The notes: generated from the sequence alone by a model not told the origin. A stretch of DNA of 64,000 nucleotides from Streptomyces sp. NBC_01439 (GCF_036227605.1 NZ_CP109487.1:3918001-3982000); one strand, 5' to 3'; positions 40,426-49,178 are shown, counted from the first letter of the stretch. Program-made: numbers and translations.

Positions 40426-41679
40426 ATGCGTACCGTCCTCCGTGCCTCCATCTCCACCGCCGTCCTCGCCGGTGCCCTCCTCGCCCCGATCGCGGGCACT
40501 GCGTACGCGGCCACCGCCCCGCAGGCCGCACCCGCCGCGCCCACCGCGGGCCACGGCTACGGAGCGGACACGCAGATCGACGTCGCCCCCGGGTTCACCG
40601 CGGTGGTGCGCCACACTGCCGGCGGCCCGGAGGTCGAGATCCTCGCCGTCGGTTCGGAGGACCCGAACACCTTCCCGACCCGCAGCCTCGGGGTGCTCAC
40701 CCCGGGCGGGCCGGCCATCTCGGCCAACGGGCTGGAGCTGAAGCTGGTCAAGAGCGGCAAGGGCCACGTCCTGACCGCGACCAAGGACGGTTCGACCAAG
40801 TCGTGGACGCTGCCCGAGGACGAGCCCAGCACGGACTGCCAGGTCGGCCCGATCGGGCAGGACATCGGCGCGGGGATGTATGCCGAGCTGTTCATCTCCG
40901 AGCAGGGCCCGAAGGTGCTGCTCTTCGAGGCCGCCGACCGCGGCCGCAACTTCGACGAACTGAACCGCAGCCACCCCTCGGTGTCCGCCGGCTTCATCGC
41001 CCGGATCGTGAACCCGAGCGGTGCCAAGCCCGTCTTCGAGTGGAAGACGCAGGGCGGCAACGACGTGCTCGGCCAGGTCGCGTTCCCCGCGCTCCCCAAG
41101 GGGTGCAAGCCGAGCTACCCGACCACCAACGACAGGCCCACCTCGTGCGTCTCCAAGGTCAAGCAGGTCGACCTCGGCGCCGGCCTGCAGGCCGACCTGA
41201 CCATGTCCTCCATGGGCCCCAAGGCCGTCATGCACGGTAGCGACCCCGCCGGCACCTGGAACCAGACCCTCACCCGCTTCAACCCCAAGGGTTCGCCGGA
41301 CTACTTCTCCCGCATCAACAACCCGAGCGGCGCCAAGCCCGTCTTCGAATGGAAGACCCAGGGCGGCGACAACGTCCCGTCCGGCTTCGAGAACTTCCCC
41401 GCGCTCCCCAAGGGCTGCACCCTCGACTACAAGGTCACGGAGGAGACCCCGGCCCCGAAGCCCGAGCCCTCCACCGCGAAGCCGGTGACCGCCACGAACG
41501 TCTCCGCCCAGACCGTGGGCCAGACCACCGTCGTCCCCCAGGGTTCCGTCGCCGCGGGCGCCGAGATCGCGTCCGAGGACACCGACAACAGCACCACCGT
41601 CGCCGCTGGCGCCGGCCTCCTCGCGGTCTCCGCCGCGCTCGGTGCGACCGTCCTGCGCCGTCGCCGCAGCCACAGCTGA
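40426..41679 (+). CDS. Surface protein with two internal repeats and a non-LPxTG C-terminal anchor
   Basis: A 417-residue exported protein. Signal peptide at 1-28 (cleaved near TAYA). Two modules, residues 138-229 and 241-331, share NPSGAKPVFEWKTQGG and PALPKGC and each is bracketed by cysteines, suggesting one disulfide per module; the section before them is a weaker copy. The C-terminus has a Pro/Thr-rich stalk, the phrase PQGSVAAGAE (371-380), a hydrophobic helix (AAGAGLLAVSAALGATVL) and RRRRSHS. There is no LPxTG or LAxTG, but the overall layout is that of a sortase substrate, and a class F sortase gene follows. ATG 40426 has AAGGAG upstream. Confidence 0.82.
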   Translation: MRTVLRASISTAVLAGALLAPIAGTAYAATAPQAAPAAPTAGHGYGADTQIDVAPGFTAVVRHTAGGPEVEILAVGSEDPNTFPTRSLGVLTPGGPAISANGLELKLVKSGKGHVLTATKDGSTKSWTLPEDEPSTDCQVGPIGQDIGAGMYAELFISEQGPKVLLFEAADRGRNFDELNRSHPSVSAGFIARIVNPSGAKPVFEWKTQGGNDVLGQVAFPALPKGCKPSYPTTNDRPTSCVSKVKQVDLGAGLQADLTMSSMGPKAVMHGSDPAGTWNQTLTRFNPKGSPDYFSRINNPSGAKPVFEWKTQGGDNVPSGFENFPALPKGCTLDYKVTEETPAPKPEPSTAKPVTATNVSAQTVGQTTVVPQGSVAAGAEIASEDTDNSTTVAAGAGLLAVSAALGATVLRRRRSHS

Positions 41680-41757
41680 CGAACGGCCGCCCCGCGCGGC
41701 CCCCGCGTCACCCTTCCCCTCATGGGGGTGTCTCGCCTATCGGGCCGGACACGCCCT

Positions 41758-41786
41758 CGGCGGGCCACCCTCGGGGTGGCCCGCCG
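41758..41786. terminator. Hairpin between the surface protein and sortase genes
   Basis: Perfect 13-bp arms (41758-41770 and 41774-41786) with a 3-base loop, 78 bases after the surface protein stop and 21 bases before the sortase ATG. It may end or attenuate the surface-protein message. Confidence 0.65.
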
Positions 41787-41807
41787 GTCCCCGTTCAGGA
41801 GCCCCGC

Positions 41808-42422
41808 ATGTCCCGCGCCGCCCTCCGCGCCACCGCACTGCTCGCCCCGCTCGCCCTCGCCGCCCTGACCGGCTGCGGCGGCGCCCCCGCCGCGGACCCG
41901 GCCACGGACCCGGCCCCGCACGTCACCGCTGCCTCCGCCGCTCCGGCCGAAGCCCCGGCCGCCGGCCCGATGACCGCCTCCGAGCCCGTCCGCGTGCGCA
42001 TCCCCTCGGCCGGGGTGGACGCCTCCCCGATCCTGGGGTTGGGGCTCACCGCCGACGGCGCCGTCGAGGTGCCCTCGGTGGCCGACGCCGACAAGATCGG
42101 CTGGTACACCAAGGGCGTCACGCCCGGCCAGACCGGTCCCGCCGTGCTGATCGGCCACTTCGACACCGAGCGCGGCCCGGCCGTGCTCAAGGACGTCTCG
42201 CGCGTGCGCACCGGCGAGGAGATCACCGTCTCCCGGGCCGACGGCACCACCGCCGTCTTCCGCGTCCGGGAGCTGGAGCAGGTCGGGAAGAAGGAGTTCC
42301 CGACCGCCAAGGTGTACGGGGACACCACCCGCCCCGAGCTGCGCGTCATCACCTGCGGCGGCGAGCTCACCGACGGCCACCGGCCCGACAACATCATCCT
42401 GTACGCCGATCTCGTGGGCTGA
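41808..42422 (+). CDS. Class F sortase, lipoprotein form
   Basis: A 204-residue sortase: catalytic His117 in VLIGHFDTERGPAVL, Cys183 in RVITCGGEL and Arg192 in GHRPDN. The short sequence and TCGG context fit class F, common in actinobacteria. The N-terminus carries a lipoprotein signal with lipobox LTGC (Cys23), so the enzyme would be tethered outside the membrane by lipid rather than by a helix. AGGAG precedes ATG 41808. The gene follows a surface protein with an atypical sorting signal, its likely substrate. Confidence 0.9.
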   Translation: MSRAALRATALLAPLALAALTGCGGAPAADPATDPAPHVTAASAAPAEAPAAGPMTASEPVRVRIPSAGVDASPILGLGLTADGAVEVPSVADADKIGWYTKGVTPGQTGPAVLIGHFDTERGPAVLKDVSRVRTGEEITVSRADGTTAVFRVRELEQVGKKEFPTAKVYGDTTRPELRVITCGGELTDGHRPDNIILYADLVG

Positions 42423-42447
42423 GGGGGCGTGGGGCAGAATCGACCCC

Positions 42448-43101
42448 ATGAGCAGCCAGCAGCCGACCGACGAACCGGTGTACGCAGACCGGGTCTACCG
42501 ATCCTCCATGGGCGTCGTCTCGGGGGTACTGCTGCTCGCACTGATCGCCTGGCTCTGCGGCGACGCCGTCCTGCGGGGCTCCGGCAGCACCCCGTGGATC
42601 GGACTGGCGGTGGCGCTCACCGCCGTACCGCTGGTCGTCGCGTTCACGATCCGCCCTGCCGTCTTCGCCAACGAGGACCGGTTGCGCGTGCGGAACCCCT
42701 TCCGGATCATCGAGCTGCCCTGGGCGGCCGTGGACGCCGTGCGCGCCGGCTACTCGGCCGAGGTGCTGGCCGAGGGATCGAAGTACCAGCTCTGGTCCGT
42801 GCCGGTCTCGCTGCGGGAGCGGAAGAAGGCCCACCGGCAGCAGATGCGCCGCAACGCGATCGACCGTCGCGACCCGGGCAGCTCGGGCCAGCCCGCCGCG
42901 CGGGCCCGTACCTCCGCCGCCGACTCCGAACCGATGCGGGCCAACGCCGACCGGATCGTCGACGAGCTCCAGGGGTTGGCCGAGCTGAACGCCGCACGGC
43001 CGGGCGCGCAGGGCAGCGTGCGCGTGCGCTGGTCGTACGAGATCATCGCGCCCGCCCTGGTCGGCGTGCTGCTCCTGATCGTCCTCATCGCCACGCGCTG
43101 A
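42448..43101 (+). CDS. PH-domain membrane protein
   Basis: A 217-residue protein with two N-terminal helices (VSGVLLLALIAWLCG and WIGLAVALTAVPLVVAF), a bacterial PH-like domain (RLRVRNPFRIIELPWAAVDAVRAGYSAE), a charged linker, and a C-terminal helix (IIAPALVGVLLLIVLIA). The domain order matches actinobacterial PF10756-type proteins. It starts 26 bases after the sortase stop. No enzymatic role is indicated; such proteins are probably membrane scaffold or envelope-associated factors. Confidence 0.78.
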   Translation: MSSQQPTDEPVYADRVYRSSMGVVSGVLLLALIAWLCGDAVLRGSGSTPWIGLAVALTAVPLVVAFTIRPAVFANEDRLRVRNPFRIIELPWAAVDAVRAGYSAEVLAEGSKYQLWSVPVSLRERKKAHRQQMRRNAIDRRDPGSSGQPAARARTSAADSEPMRANADRIVDELQGLAELNAARPGAQGSVRVRWSYEIIAPALVGVLLLIVLIATR

Positions 43102-43208
43102 CCGGCCGGAACTCCGGGTCCCGGGCCCGTCGGGTGCGGTCGGGTGCTCCCCACCACACCCCCCTCTTGGCCGGAACCGTGGCTACCGGGTGATGCGTCC
43201 TCGCAGGT

Positions 43209-43781
43209 GTGCAGCGTCATGAGGCCGGCGAAAGCGCCACCACCGCGATCCACCTCCGTCTCCGACTCCTGGCCGGGCTCCTGCTCGCGGCCCATTTCGT
43301 GGTCGTCGGCTGGCTGACCCTGCGGCCGCTGGACGTGCCCTGGGCCGCTGCGGCCAATCTGAGTCCGCTGGAGGGGATCACGGCGGACCTGGCCCTCGGT
43401 CCGCTGGAGGCCGCCCGGCAGATCGGCGAGGGGCTCGCGCTGCTGGCGCCGCTCGGGGTGTTGGTGCCGTTGATCAGCGGACGGCTCGCTCCGTCGGCCC
43501 TGTCCGCGTGGTCCTCGCTGGTCCGGACGGCTGCCGCGGGTGCGCTGGTCTCGGTGTGCATCGAGATGCTGCAGACCGCGGTTCCGGGGCAGGTCGTGGA
43601 CGTGGACTCGGTGCTGCTGAACACCGCCGGTGTGGTGCTCGCGCACGTGGCCGTCGTACCGGCACTGAGGGCCCGGCTGAGGCGCTCACACACCGTTTAT
43701 CAGGGGGATACCCCGAAGATTTCCAGGGTCGGGCTCGGCCCCTGGACCGACGTCCTGTCGGCGGTCCAGCGGGAGTATTGA
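43209..43781 (+). CDS. VanZ-family membrane protein
   Basis: A 190-residue protein with four or five membrane helices. VanZ features are the first helix followed by TLRPLDVPW, an extracellular loop, and the IEMLQTAVPGQVVDVDSVLLNTAG motif, where I-E-x-x-Q and D-x-x-D-x-x-x-N are the hallmark residues. VanZ gives low-level teicoplanin resistance in enterococci; most relatives have no defined job. GTG 43209 is the start. Upstream gap is 107 bases. Confidence 0.85.
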   Translation: MQRHEAGESATTAIHLRLRLLAGLLLAAHFVVVGWLTLRPLDVPWAAAANLSPLEGITADLALGPLEAARQIGEGLALLAPLGVLVPLISGRLAPSALSAWSSLVRTAAAGALVSVCIEMLQTAVPGQVVDVDSVLLNTAGVVLAHVAVVPALRARLRRSHTVYQGDTPKISRVGLGPWTDVLSAVQREY

Positions 43782-43818
43782 GCCATCGCAGAGAGCGATA
43801 CCGACGAAGGAGAACCTC

Positions 43819-44019
43819 ATGAGCGCCCTGGTCCGCCCCCGTGACGGCCGCTGGATCGGCGGAGTCTGCGCCGGACTGGCGCGGCGTTTCGGAATTTCCG
43901 CCAACGCGATGCGCGCCATTTTCGTCGTCTCGTGCCTGCTGCCCGGCCCGCAGTTCCTGGTCTACATAGCGCTGTGGGTCCTGCTGCCGAACGAGAAGTC
44001 CGCTTCGACCGCCTGGTAG
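43819..44019 (+). CDS. PspC-domain protein
   Basis: A 66-residue protein consisting of a single PspC domain: RPRDGRWIGGVCAGLARRFG, then a helix ending in WVLLPNE. PspC domains sit in the membrane and in Gram-negatives help signal envelope stress; stand-alone actinobacterial copies are uncharacterised. GAAGGAGAA lies eight bases before ATG 43819, a strong ribosome-binding site. Confidence 0.9.
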   Translation: MSALVRPRDGRWIGGVCAGLARRFGISANAMRAIFVVSCLLPGPQFLVYIALWVLLPNEKSASTAW

Positions 44020-44065
44020 TCCGGGGGCCGGCGGCCGACGGGTCGTCGGCTCGACCGGTCACCCG

Positions 44066-44842
44066 TCAGCCGGCCTGCTGGACCTTGCGGATCTTCTCCA
44101 GCTGCTTGTCGGCCACTTCCTGCGGCACCTGCGCCTTCTGCTGGGTCGCCGCCACGTTGAGGGCCATCAGCCGCACGACGGTGTCGCCCTCGCGCACGAC
44201 GACCAGGTGGACCTGTGCCGAGACGCCCTCGGCGGCGGCGGTCATGGTCCAGCTGACGCTCTCGTCGCCGCCCGCGCGGAAGTCGGCGGGGCGCACCTCG
44301 CGGTAGGCCCCGGTCTGCTTCTCGATCTTGGCGGAGAAGCCGGTACCGCAGGCGGCGACGGCGGCCTTGAGCCGGGCGACCAGTGCCTTGGCGTCGCTCT
44401 CGGAGTAGGAGCTGACGGAAGCGGAGACGGCCAGCCCGACCTGCTTCTGGGAGCCGACGCCGCGGCTGAGGGTCTCGCGCGCGGACGGGTCCGGCTCGTC
44501 GCCCATGATGTCGGCCAACGGCTGGCAGGCCTTCTTGTCGGCCTGCGGCTGGCCGTCCGGGGCGTTGGGGTTCTTGCCCTGGGCGGAGACCTGGTAGCCG
44601 GGCAGGTCACCCTGTGCCAGCGCGGACCGCTCAAGCCTGCTGCCACCGGTCTTCGGCGCGGCCGCTCCCGTCACCGCGGCAGACGGCGCCGGGGCTCCGG
44701 GCGCGGCGGAGGCGCTGCCCGCGGAGCCTTTGGGATCGGGGGTCCTGCCCGTCGCGGGGGTGTTCGTACTGCTGCACCCCACGGCCGCGAAGAGCAGGGT
44801 GGGGACCAGCGCGACCATCGTCGCTCGTGCCTTCATGCGCAT
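44066..44842 (-). CDS. Lipoprotein of unknown function
   Basis: A 258-residue protein starting MRMKARATMVALVPTLLFAAVGC with the lipobox A-V-G-C. A Ser/Ala/Pro-rich linker of about 55 residues leads to a folded domain with two cysteines (KKACQPLAD, AACGTGF). No enzymatic motif is recognised. ATGs at 44857 and 44836 are also possible; 44842 has GAGG nine bases upstream. It is convergent with the PspC gene and looks monocistronic. Confidence 0.78.
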   Translation of the reverse strand: MRMKARATMVALVPTLLFAAVGCSSTNTPATGRTPDPKGSAGSASAAPGAPAPSAAVTGAAAPKTGGSRLERSALAQGDLPGYQVSAQGKNPNAPDGQPQADKKACQPLADIMGDEPDPSARETLSRGVGSQKQVGLAVSASVSSYSESDAKALVARLKAAVAACGTGFSAKIEKQTGAYREVRPADFRAGGDESVSWTMTAAAEGVSAQVHLVVVREGDTVVRLMALNVAATQQKAQVPQEVADKQLEKIRKVQQAG

Positions 44843-44975
44843 GACCGAGAACCTCATACCCAAGACGTAGGCGGGCAGTTGGTGGCGATCGTGGCACACG
44901 GTGCGGTGGGAGACATACCCGGTCGAAAGGGCATGCGCCCGCCGCACACGTGTACGCATCACGGCGAGAGCGGTC

Positions 44976-45233
44976 TCAGCTGCCGAGGCCGTTCAGAGCG
45001 CCGGTCAGCGGAGTCAGGGCTCCGGTGATCTGAGAGGTGGGGTCGCTCGACTGCTGGGCCCCGCCGCTCACCTGCTGCTGGCTGGTGGCGCCCTGGAGCA
45101 TGCCCGCGGCGGAGCCCAGCGCGTCGGTGAGGCCGACCGCCGGAACGGCGGCGGAGGCGGTGCCGGCGGCGACCGCGGCGAAGGCGACACCGAGAACGGC
45201 GGTACCGAGGGTCTTGGCAGCTGACTTCTTCAT
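44976..45233 (-). CDS. Small secreted protein, 85 residues
   Basis: Starts MKKSAAKTLGTAVLGVAFAA with a signal peptide ending ASA, then a Gln/Ser/Gly-rich mature part of about 55 residues with no cysteine. AAGGA lies eight bases upstream of ATG 45233. No known domain. It resembles many small exported streptomycete proteins of unknown role; there is no partner gene. Confidence 0.75.
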   Translation of the reverse strand: MKKSAAKTLGTAVLGVAFAAVAAGTASAAVPAVGLTDALGSAAGMLQGATSQQQVSGGAQQSSDPTSQITGALTPLTGALNGLGS

Positions 45234-45315
45234 GAAGAGTTGTCCTTGCGACGGGGAATTGAGCGGCTCCGCAAACTAGTCACTTCAAACCCCCGTCCGC
45301 AAACATCCTTAAATA

Positions 45316-45357
45316 CGCGAAAGCGCCCGGGGATTCTCCCTCCCGGGCGCTTTCGCG
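45316..45357. terminator. Hairpin terminator after add
   Basis: Perfect 16-bp arms (45316-45331 and 45342-45357) with a 10-base loop, immediately past the adenosine deaminase stop at 45373. Sixteen bases separate the stem from the gene. Confidence 0.85.
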
Positions 45358-45372
45358 GGGTAAAGCCGTGGC

Positions 45373-46521
45373 CTAGGCCGAGACGGAACCGCTGGTGGAA
45401 GCGGTCTGCTGGAACAGCCACTCCGACTTCAGCTCCGCGTAACCGGGCTTGATCACTTCATTGATCATGGCCAGTCGTTCATCGAAAGGAATGAACGCGG
45501 ACTTCATCGCATTGACGGTGAACCACTGCATGTCGTCGAGGGTGTAGCCGAAGGTGTCGACCAGGTGCTCGAACTCGCGGCTCATGCTGGTGCCGCTCAT
45601 CAGGCGGTTGTCCGTGTTGACCGTGAGCCTGAAGTGCAGCTTGCGCAGCAGACCAATCGGGTGCTCGGCATACGAGGCGGCCGCGGCGGTCTGCAGGTTC
45701 GAGGTCGGGCACATCTCCAGGGGGATGCGCTTGTCCCGGACGTACGAGGCCAGACGGCCCAGGGTCACGGAACCGTCCTCGGCGACCTCGATGTCGTCGA
45801 TGATCTTCACGCCGTGACCGAGGCGGTCGGCGCCGCACCACTGCAGGGCCTGCCAGATCGACGGCAGGCCGAAGGCCTCGCCCGCGTGGATGGTGAAGTG
45901 GTTGTTCTCGCGCTTGAGGTACTCGAAGGCGTCGAGGTGGCGGGTGGGAGGGAACCCGGCCTCGGCGCCGGCGATGTCGAAGCCGACCACACCGTTGTCG
46001 CGGTAGCGGTTCGCCAGTTCGGCGATCTCCAGCGCGCGGGCGGCGTGGCGCATCGCGGTCAGCAGGGCGCCGACGCGGATGCGGTGGCCGCCGGCCTTCG
46101 CGCGGCGCTCGCCCTCGCGGAAGCCGTCGTTCACGGCCTCGACGACCTCTTCGAGGGTCAGACCGGCTTCCAGGTGCTGCTCGGGCGCGTAGCGGATCTC
46201 GGCGTACACGACGCCGTCCTCGGCCAGGTCCTCGGCGCACTCGGCGGCGACCCGGAAGAGGGCGGCCTTCGTCTGCATGACCGCGCAGGTGTGCGCGAAG
46301 GTCTCCAGGTAGCGCGGCAGGGAACCGGAGTCGGCGGCCTCGCGGAACCAGATGCCGAGCTTGTCGGCGTCGGTCTCGGGGAGGTTCTCGTAGCCGACCT
46401 CGCGGGCCAGCTCGATGATGGTCCCGGGACGCAGTCCGCCGTCGAGGTGATCGTGCAGCAGCACCTTCGGGGAACGACGGATCTGATCCGGGGTCGGCAG
46501 GTTGGGGGTCTCGCTCGTCAT
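45373..46521 (-). CDS. add: Adenosine deaminase
   Basis: Deaminates adenosine and deoxyadenosine to inosine and deoxyinosine, the substrates of the phosphorylase encoded at 20.7 kb. The 382-residue enzyme has the zinc ligands in LLHDHLDGG, the proton-donor segment [12 protein letters not shown] with catalytic Glu, and the zinc Asp in [14 protein letters not shown] 46521 lies 15 bases downstream of the nucleoside operator. Monocistronic, ended by a strong hairpin. Confidence 0.95.
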   Translation of the reverse strand: MTSETPNLPTPDQIRRSPKVLLHDHLDGGLRPGTIIELAREVGYENLPETDADKLGIWFREAADSGSLPRYLETFAHTCAVMQTKAALFRVAAECAEDLAEDGVVYAEIRYAPEQHLEAGLTLEEVVEAVNDGFREGERRAKAGGHRIRVGALLTAMRHAARALEIAELANRYRDNGVVGFDIAGAEAGFPPTRHLDAFEYLKRENNHFTIHAGEAFGLPSIWQALQWCGADRLGHGVKIIDDIEVAEDGSVTLGRLASYVRDKRIPLEMCPTSNLQTAAAASYAEHPIGLLRKLHFRLTVNTDNRLMSGTSMSREFEHLVDTFGYTLDDMQWFTVNAMKSAFIPFDERLAMINEVIKPGYAELKSEWLFQQTASTSGSVSA

Positions 46522-46536
46522 CTGCGCACTCTACTC

Positions 46537-46548
46537 CTACGCGCGTAG
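46537..46548. promoter_or_regulatory. Nucleoside-regulon operator in front of add
   Basis: CTACGCGCGTAG, perfect palindrome, 15 bases upstream of the add ATG. Same sequence as before pnp and deoC. Confidence 0.8.
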
Positions 46549-46634
46549 AGCGGAATGTCCCCGGCGGGCGTCGATATGTAACAGAGACCGCGCGGACGGA
46601 TGGCGTACACCTGAAGGTCTGAGACTGTTCCGCC

Positions 46635-47369
46635 ATGGCACAGCATGCGCCGCCGGCGCGCGGGGCCCGCCTGGGGCGGGCGGCCGGCGCGAGAACCGGC
46701 TCGGGTTCGACGGAAAGTGCGGTCAACGGGGTGGTGCTCCTGCTACCCGGGGCCTCCCGGTTCTCGCCGGGTCCCACGCGTCCGCTCGCGCGGGCGCTGG
46801 CCCGGGCGGGCGGGGCGGAGGGGCTGGTCACGCACCTGGTCATCCACGGCGGGGACTCCGCCCGGGAGGAGCAGGCGGGGTGGGCCGCCGACGAGGCGGT
46901 GCGGCGGTACGGGGACGTACCGGTGTGCCTGGTCGGCTACGACGCGGGGGGCCTGGCCGCCCTGCGGGCGGCGGGACACGGGGCCGTCAACTCGGTCGTG
47001 GCGATCGCCCCTTGCTTAGGGGCGACGGCCCGGGCCGACTGCCCCGAACCGGTGAAACAGCTGTCGGGGCGCCAGGTGTTGATCGTGCACGGCACCAACG
47101 ACGCGCGCAGCGACCCGGAGGCGTCCTTCCGGCTGGCGGCGCGCGCGAAGAAGGCGAATCGTTCGACCTGCCGCTTCGAGGTGCACTCGGACGGCCACGG
47201 GCTGCGCGAGCACCAGCCGGAAGTGGTGGCGCTGGCCGTCGACTTCGTCCTGGGCGCGGTCTGTTCGGGGCGGTACTCGCGGCCGGTGACGGACGCCCTG
47301 GCCGCGCCCCCGCCACTGGGCCTGCGGATGCCGCTGGCCTCGGGCTTCGGGAGGTCGTTGAGGAGGTGA
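46635..47369 (+). CDS. Alpha/beta hydrolase-fold protein with a TTA codon
   Basis: A 244-residue protein with the hydrolase core: LLLPGASRFSPG (oxyanion side), nucleophile elbow VCLVGYDAGGLAAL, acidic residue in IVHGTNDARSDP and His in HSDGHGLREHQP. The elbow has Asp103 where esterases have Ser, as in dehalogenases and epoxide hydrolases. Leu128 is encoded by TTA (47016-47018), so expression should depend on bldA. The start is divergent from add, sharing a 113-base region that includes the nucleoside operator. Substrate unknown. Confidence 0.78.
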   Translation: MAQHAPPARGARLGRAAGARTGSGSTESAVNGVVLLLPGASRFSPGPTRPLARALARAGGAEGLVTHLVIHGGDSAREEQAGWAADEAVRRYGDVPVCLVGYDAGGLAALRAAGHGAVNSVVAIAPCLGATARADCPEPVKQLSGRQVLIVHGTNDARSDPEASFRLAARAKKANRSTCRFEVHSDGHGLREHQPEVVALAVDFVLGAVCSGRYSRPVTDALAAPPPLGLRMPLASGFGRSLRR

Positions 47370-47450
47370 TCCACGGGCGCGGCGCGGCTCGGCGCGCGTA
47401 CCGTGGGAAGTGGACTCGGGGCGCTGCTCAACTCCCGGAGGCGACCGGCC

Positions 47451-47822
47451 ATGGGCGGATTGGTCCACAGGAACTTCGACAGGCCCGATGAGACGCGCCC
47501 CTTCGAGGCCGGCACCGGCAGGCTGGACCTGTTCAACACCGAGGGCGGGGCGGTCGGGCGCGCGGTCTTCGAACCGGGGTGGCGCTGGTCGCTGCACATC
47601 AAGCCGCTGGCCGGCACGGACAGCTGCCTCTCCGCCCACACCGGGTACGTCGTGAGCGGCCGAATGAAGATCGTCATGGACGACGGGGAGAGCGGCGAGG
47701 TCGGCCCGGGCGACTTCATCCAGATCGCCCCCGGGCACGACGCCTGGGTCCTCGGTGACGAGCCGTGCGTCGCGCTGGACTGGACCGGCTACGGCGACTA
47801 CGCGAAGCCGGCGACCGACTGA
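47451..47822 (+). CDS. Cupin-domain protein
   Basis: A 123-residue single cupin domain, with GWRWSLHIKPLAG and AHTGYVVSGRMKIVMDDG forming the first motif and GDFIQIAPGHDAWVLGDEP the second. Metal-binding residues expected in the first motif are only partly present (the usual HxH is H-I-K), so enzymatic activity is doubtful. ATG 47451 has GGAGG nine bases upstream; an in-frame start at 47403 is less likely. It may be a regulatory or ligand-binding cupin. Confidence 0.78.
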   Translation: MGGLVHRNFDRPDETRPFEAGTGRLDLFNTEGGAVGRAVFEPGWRWSLHIKPLAGTDSCLSAHTGYVVSGRMKIVMDDGESGEVGPGDFIQIAPGHDAWVLGDEPCVALDWTGYGDYAKPATD

Positions 47823-47835
47823 CGGACCCGCGTCC

Positions 47836-47880
47836 TTCGAGGTCGCACCCCTCGAGGTCGCACCCTTCGAGGTCGCACCA
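47836..47880. repeat. Three tandem 15-bp repeats after the cupin gene
   Basis: Three adjacent copies of [TC]TCGAGGTCGCACC[CA] (47836-47850, 47851-47865, 47866-47880) begin 13 bases after the cupin stop codon. The rest of the gap to 48149 shows no gene or hairpin of note. Confidence 0.75.
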
Positions 47881-48149
47881 GACCGTCCGTGCCCGCCGCT
47901 CCGCCCCCTCACGGTCGGATGGCACCGACGGATCCGGCGCGACCACCACGGCGGGCCGCGGGCTCAGCAGGACACGGGCCCCCGTCCTCGCCTGGGTGTT
48001 CGCTGCCGCATACCGCGCTTCCCCCTCACGCCGTGCTGACCACTGTGCCGCTCCGGCATGTGCCGGGGGCGGCCGTCCTGGCGTCGTCTTGCCGCCTTGC
48101 GGGAATACGAGGGGTTTACAAACCGGCCCATCTCGGGACGCATACGCCT

Positions 48150-49178
48150 ATGCCTGCCGAGGAATCCGGGCCGGCCGCAGCGGCCTGGGAGCTGAGCCCC
48201 GCCGCCCGGCGCCTGTACGCGTACGCCGTCGAGCGGCACGCCTTTGACCTGCGCGAGGCCACCGGAGCCCTGGGGGTGCGCGCGGCCGCGGCGATCACCG
48301 AGCTGGCGGCCGCGCACCTGCTCCAGCGGGCCCCGGGCGACGAACCGGACCGCTGGAGCGCGGTGGCCCCCCGGGCCGCCGCGGCCCGGGCCCTGGCTCC
48401 GCTGGCCCTGCTCGTACGGGAGACCCACGACGAGATGGACCGGCTGCGCGGGCGCCTGGAGGCCCTGGTACCCGCGTACGAGGCGGGGACCGCGCAGCGG
48501 GACCTCAGCGGATCGGGCCGGCTGGAGCTCGTGACGGACCTCGGGGCGGTACGGGGGCTGATCGCGGAGCTGGTCGCGGCGTGCGAGCGGGAGCTGCTGA
48601 CCTCGCAGCCGGGCGGGGGCCGCCCGCTGGAGACGCTGGAGGAGTCGATCGGGCGGGACGAGTCGCTGCTGACCCGCGGGGTCCGGATGCGCACGATCTA
48701 CCAGCACACGGCACGCTACTCACGGCCCACGGCGGCGTACGTCGAGCGGGTGACGGCACTGGGCGCCCAGGTACGGACCCTGGGCGACGGGCTGATGCGG
48801 ATGCTGATCTTCGACGACCACACGGGCGTGATGGCGGTGCCGGACCGCACCGGGGCGGCGCTGGTGGTGCGGGAGCCGAGCGTCGTGCACTTCATGACGA
48901 CGGCCTTCGAGCGCTCCTGGGTGGGCGCGGAGCCCTTCCCCACGTCGGTGAGCCCGGAGGCGGCCCGTTCGATCTCGGACGAGCTGCGGCAGACGATCGT
49001 CCGGCTGCTGTCGGAGGGGCTGGAGGACAAGGTGATCGCGCGCCGCCTCGGCATGTCGGAGCGCACCTGCCAGCGCCACATCGCGGAGATCATGCGCGCG
49101 GTGGGCGCCAAGTCCCGCTTCCAGGCGGGCTACTTGCTCTCCTCGCACCCGGCCCCGACCCCGCCGGACCCGGCCTAA
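48150..49178 (+). CDS. LuxR-type helix-turn-helix regulator
   Basis: A 342-residue regulator. The N-terminal part (about 10-80) resembles a TrmB-type winged helix (ELSPAARRLYAYAVERHAFDLREATGALGV), the middle carries a sensor-like domain, and the C-terminal 60 residues form the LuxR helix-turn-helix (ISDELRQTIVRLLSEGLEDKVIARRLGMSERTCQRHIAEIMRAVG). ATG 48150 is chosen; the frame is open upstream but with Arg/Pro-rich, non-coding sequence. The stop codon overlaps the 3' end of the convergent hypothetical gene by 4 bases. Targets are unknown. Confidence 0.85.
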   Translation: MPAEESGPAAAAWELSPAARRLYAYAVERHAFDLREATGALGVRAAAAITELAAAHLLQRAPGDEPDRWSAVAPRAAAARALAPLALLVRETHDEMDRLRGRLEALVPAYEAGTAQRDLSGSGRLELVTDLGAVRGLIAELVAACERELLTSQPGGGRPLETLEESIGRDESLLTRGVRMRTIYQHTARYSRPTAAYVERVTALGAQVRTLGDGLMRMLIFDDHTGVMAVPDRTGAALVVREPSVVHFMTTAFERSWVGAEPFPTSVSPEAARSISDELRQTIVRLLSEGLEDKVIARRLGMSERTCQRHIAEIMRAVGAKSRFQAGYLLSSHPAPTPPDPA

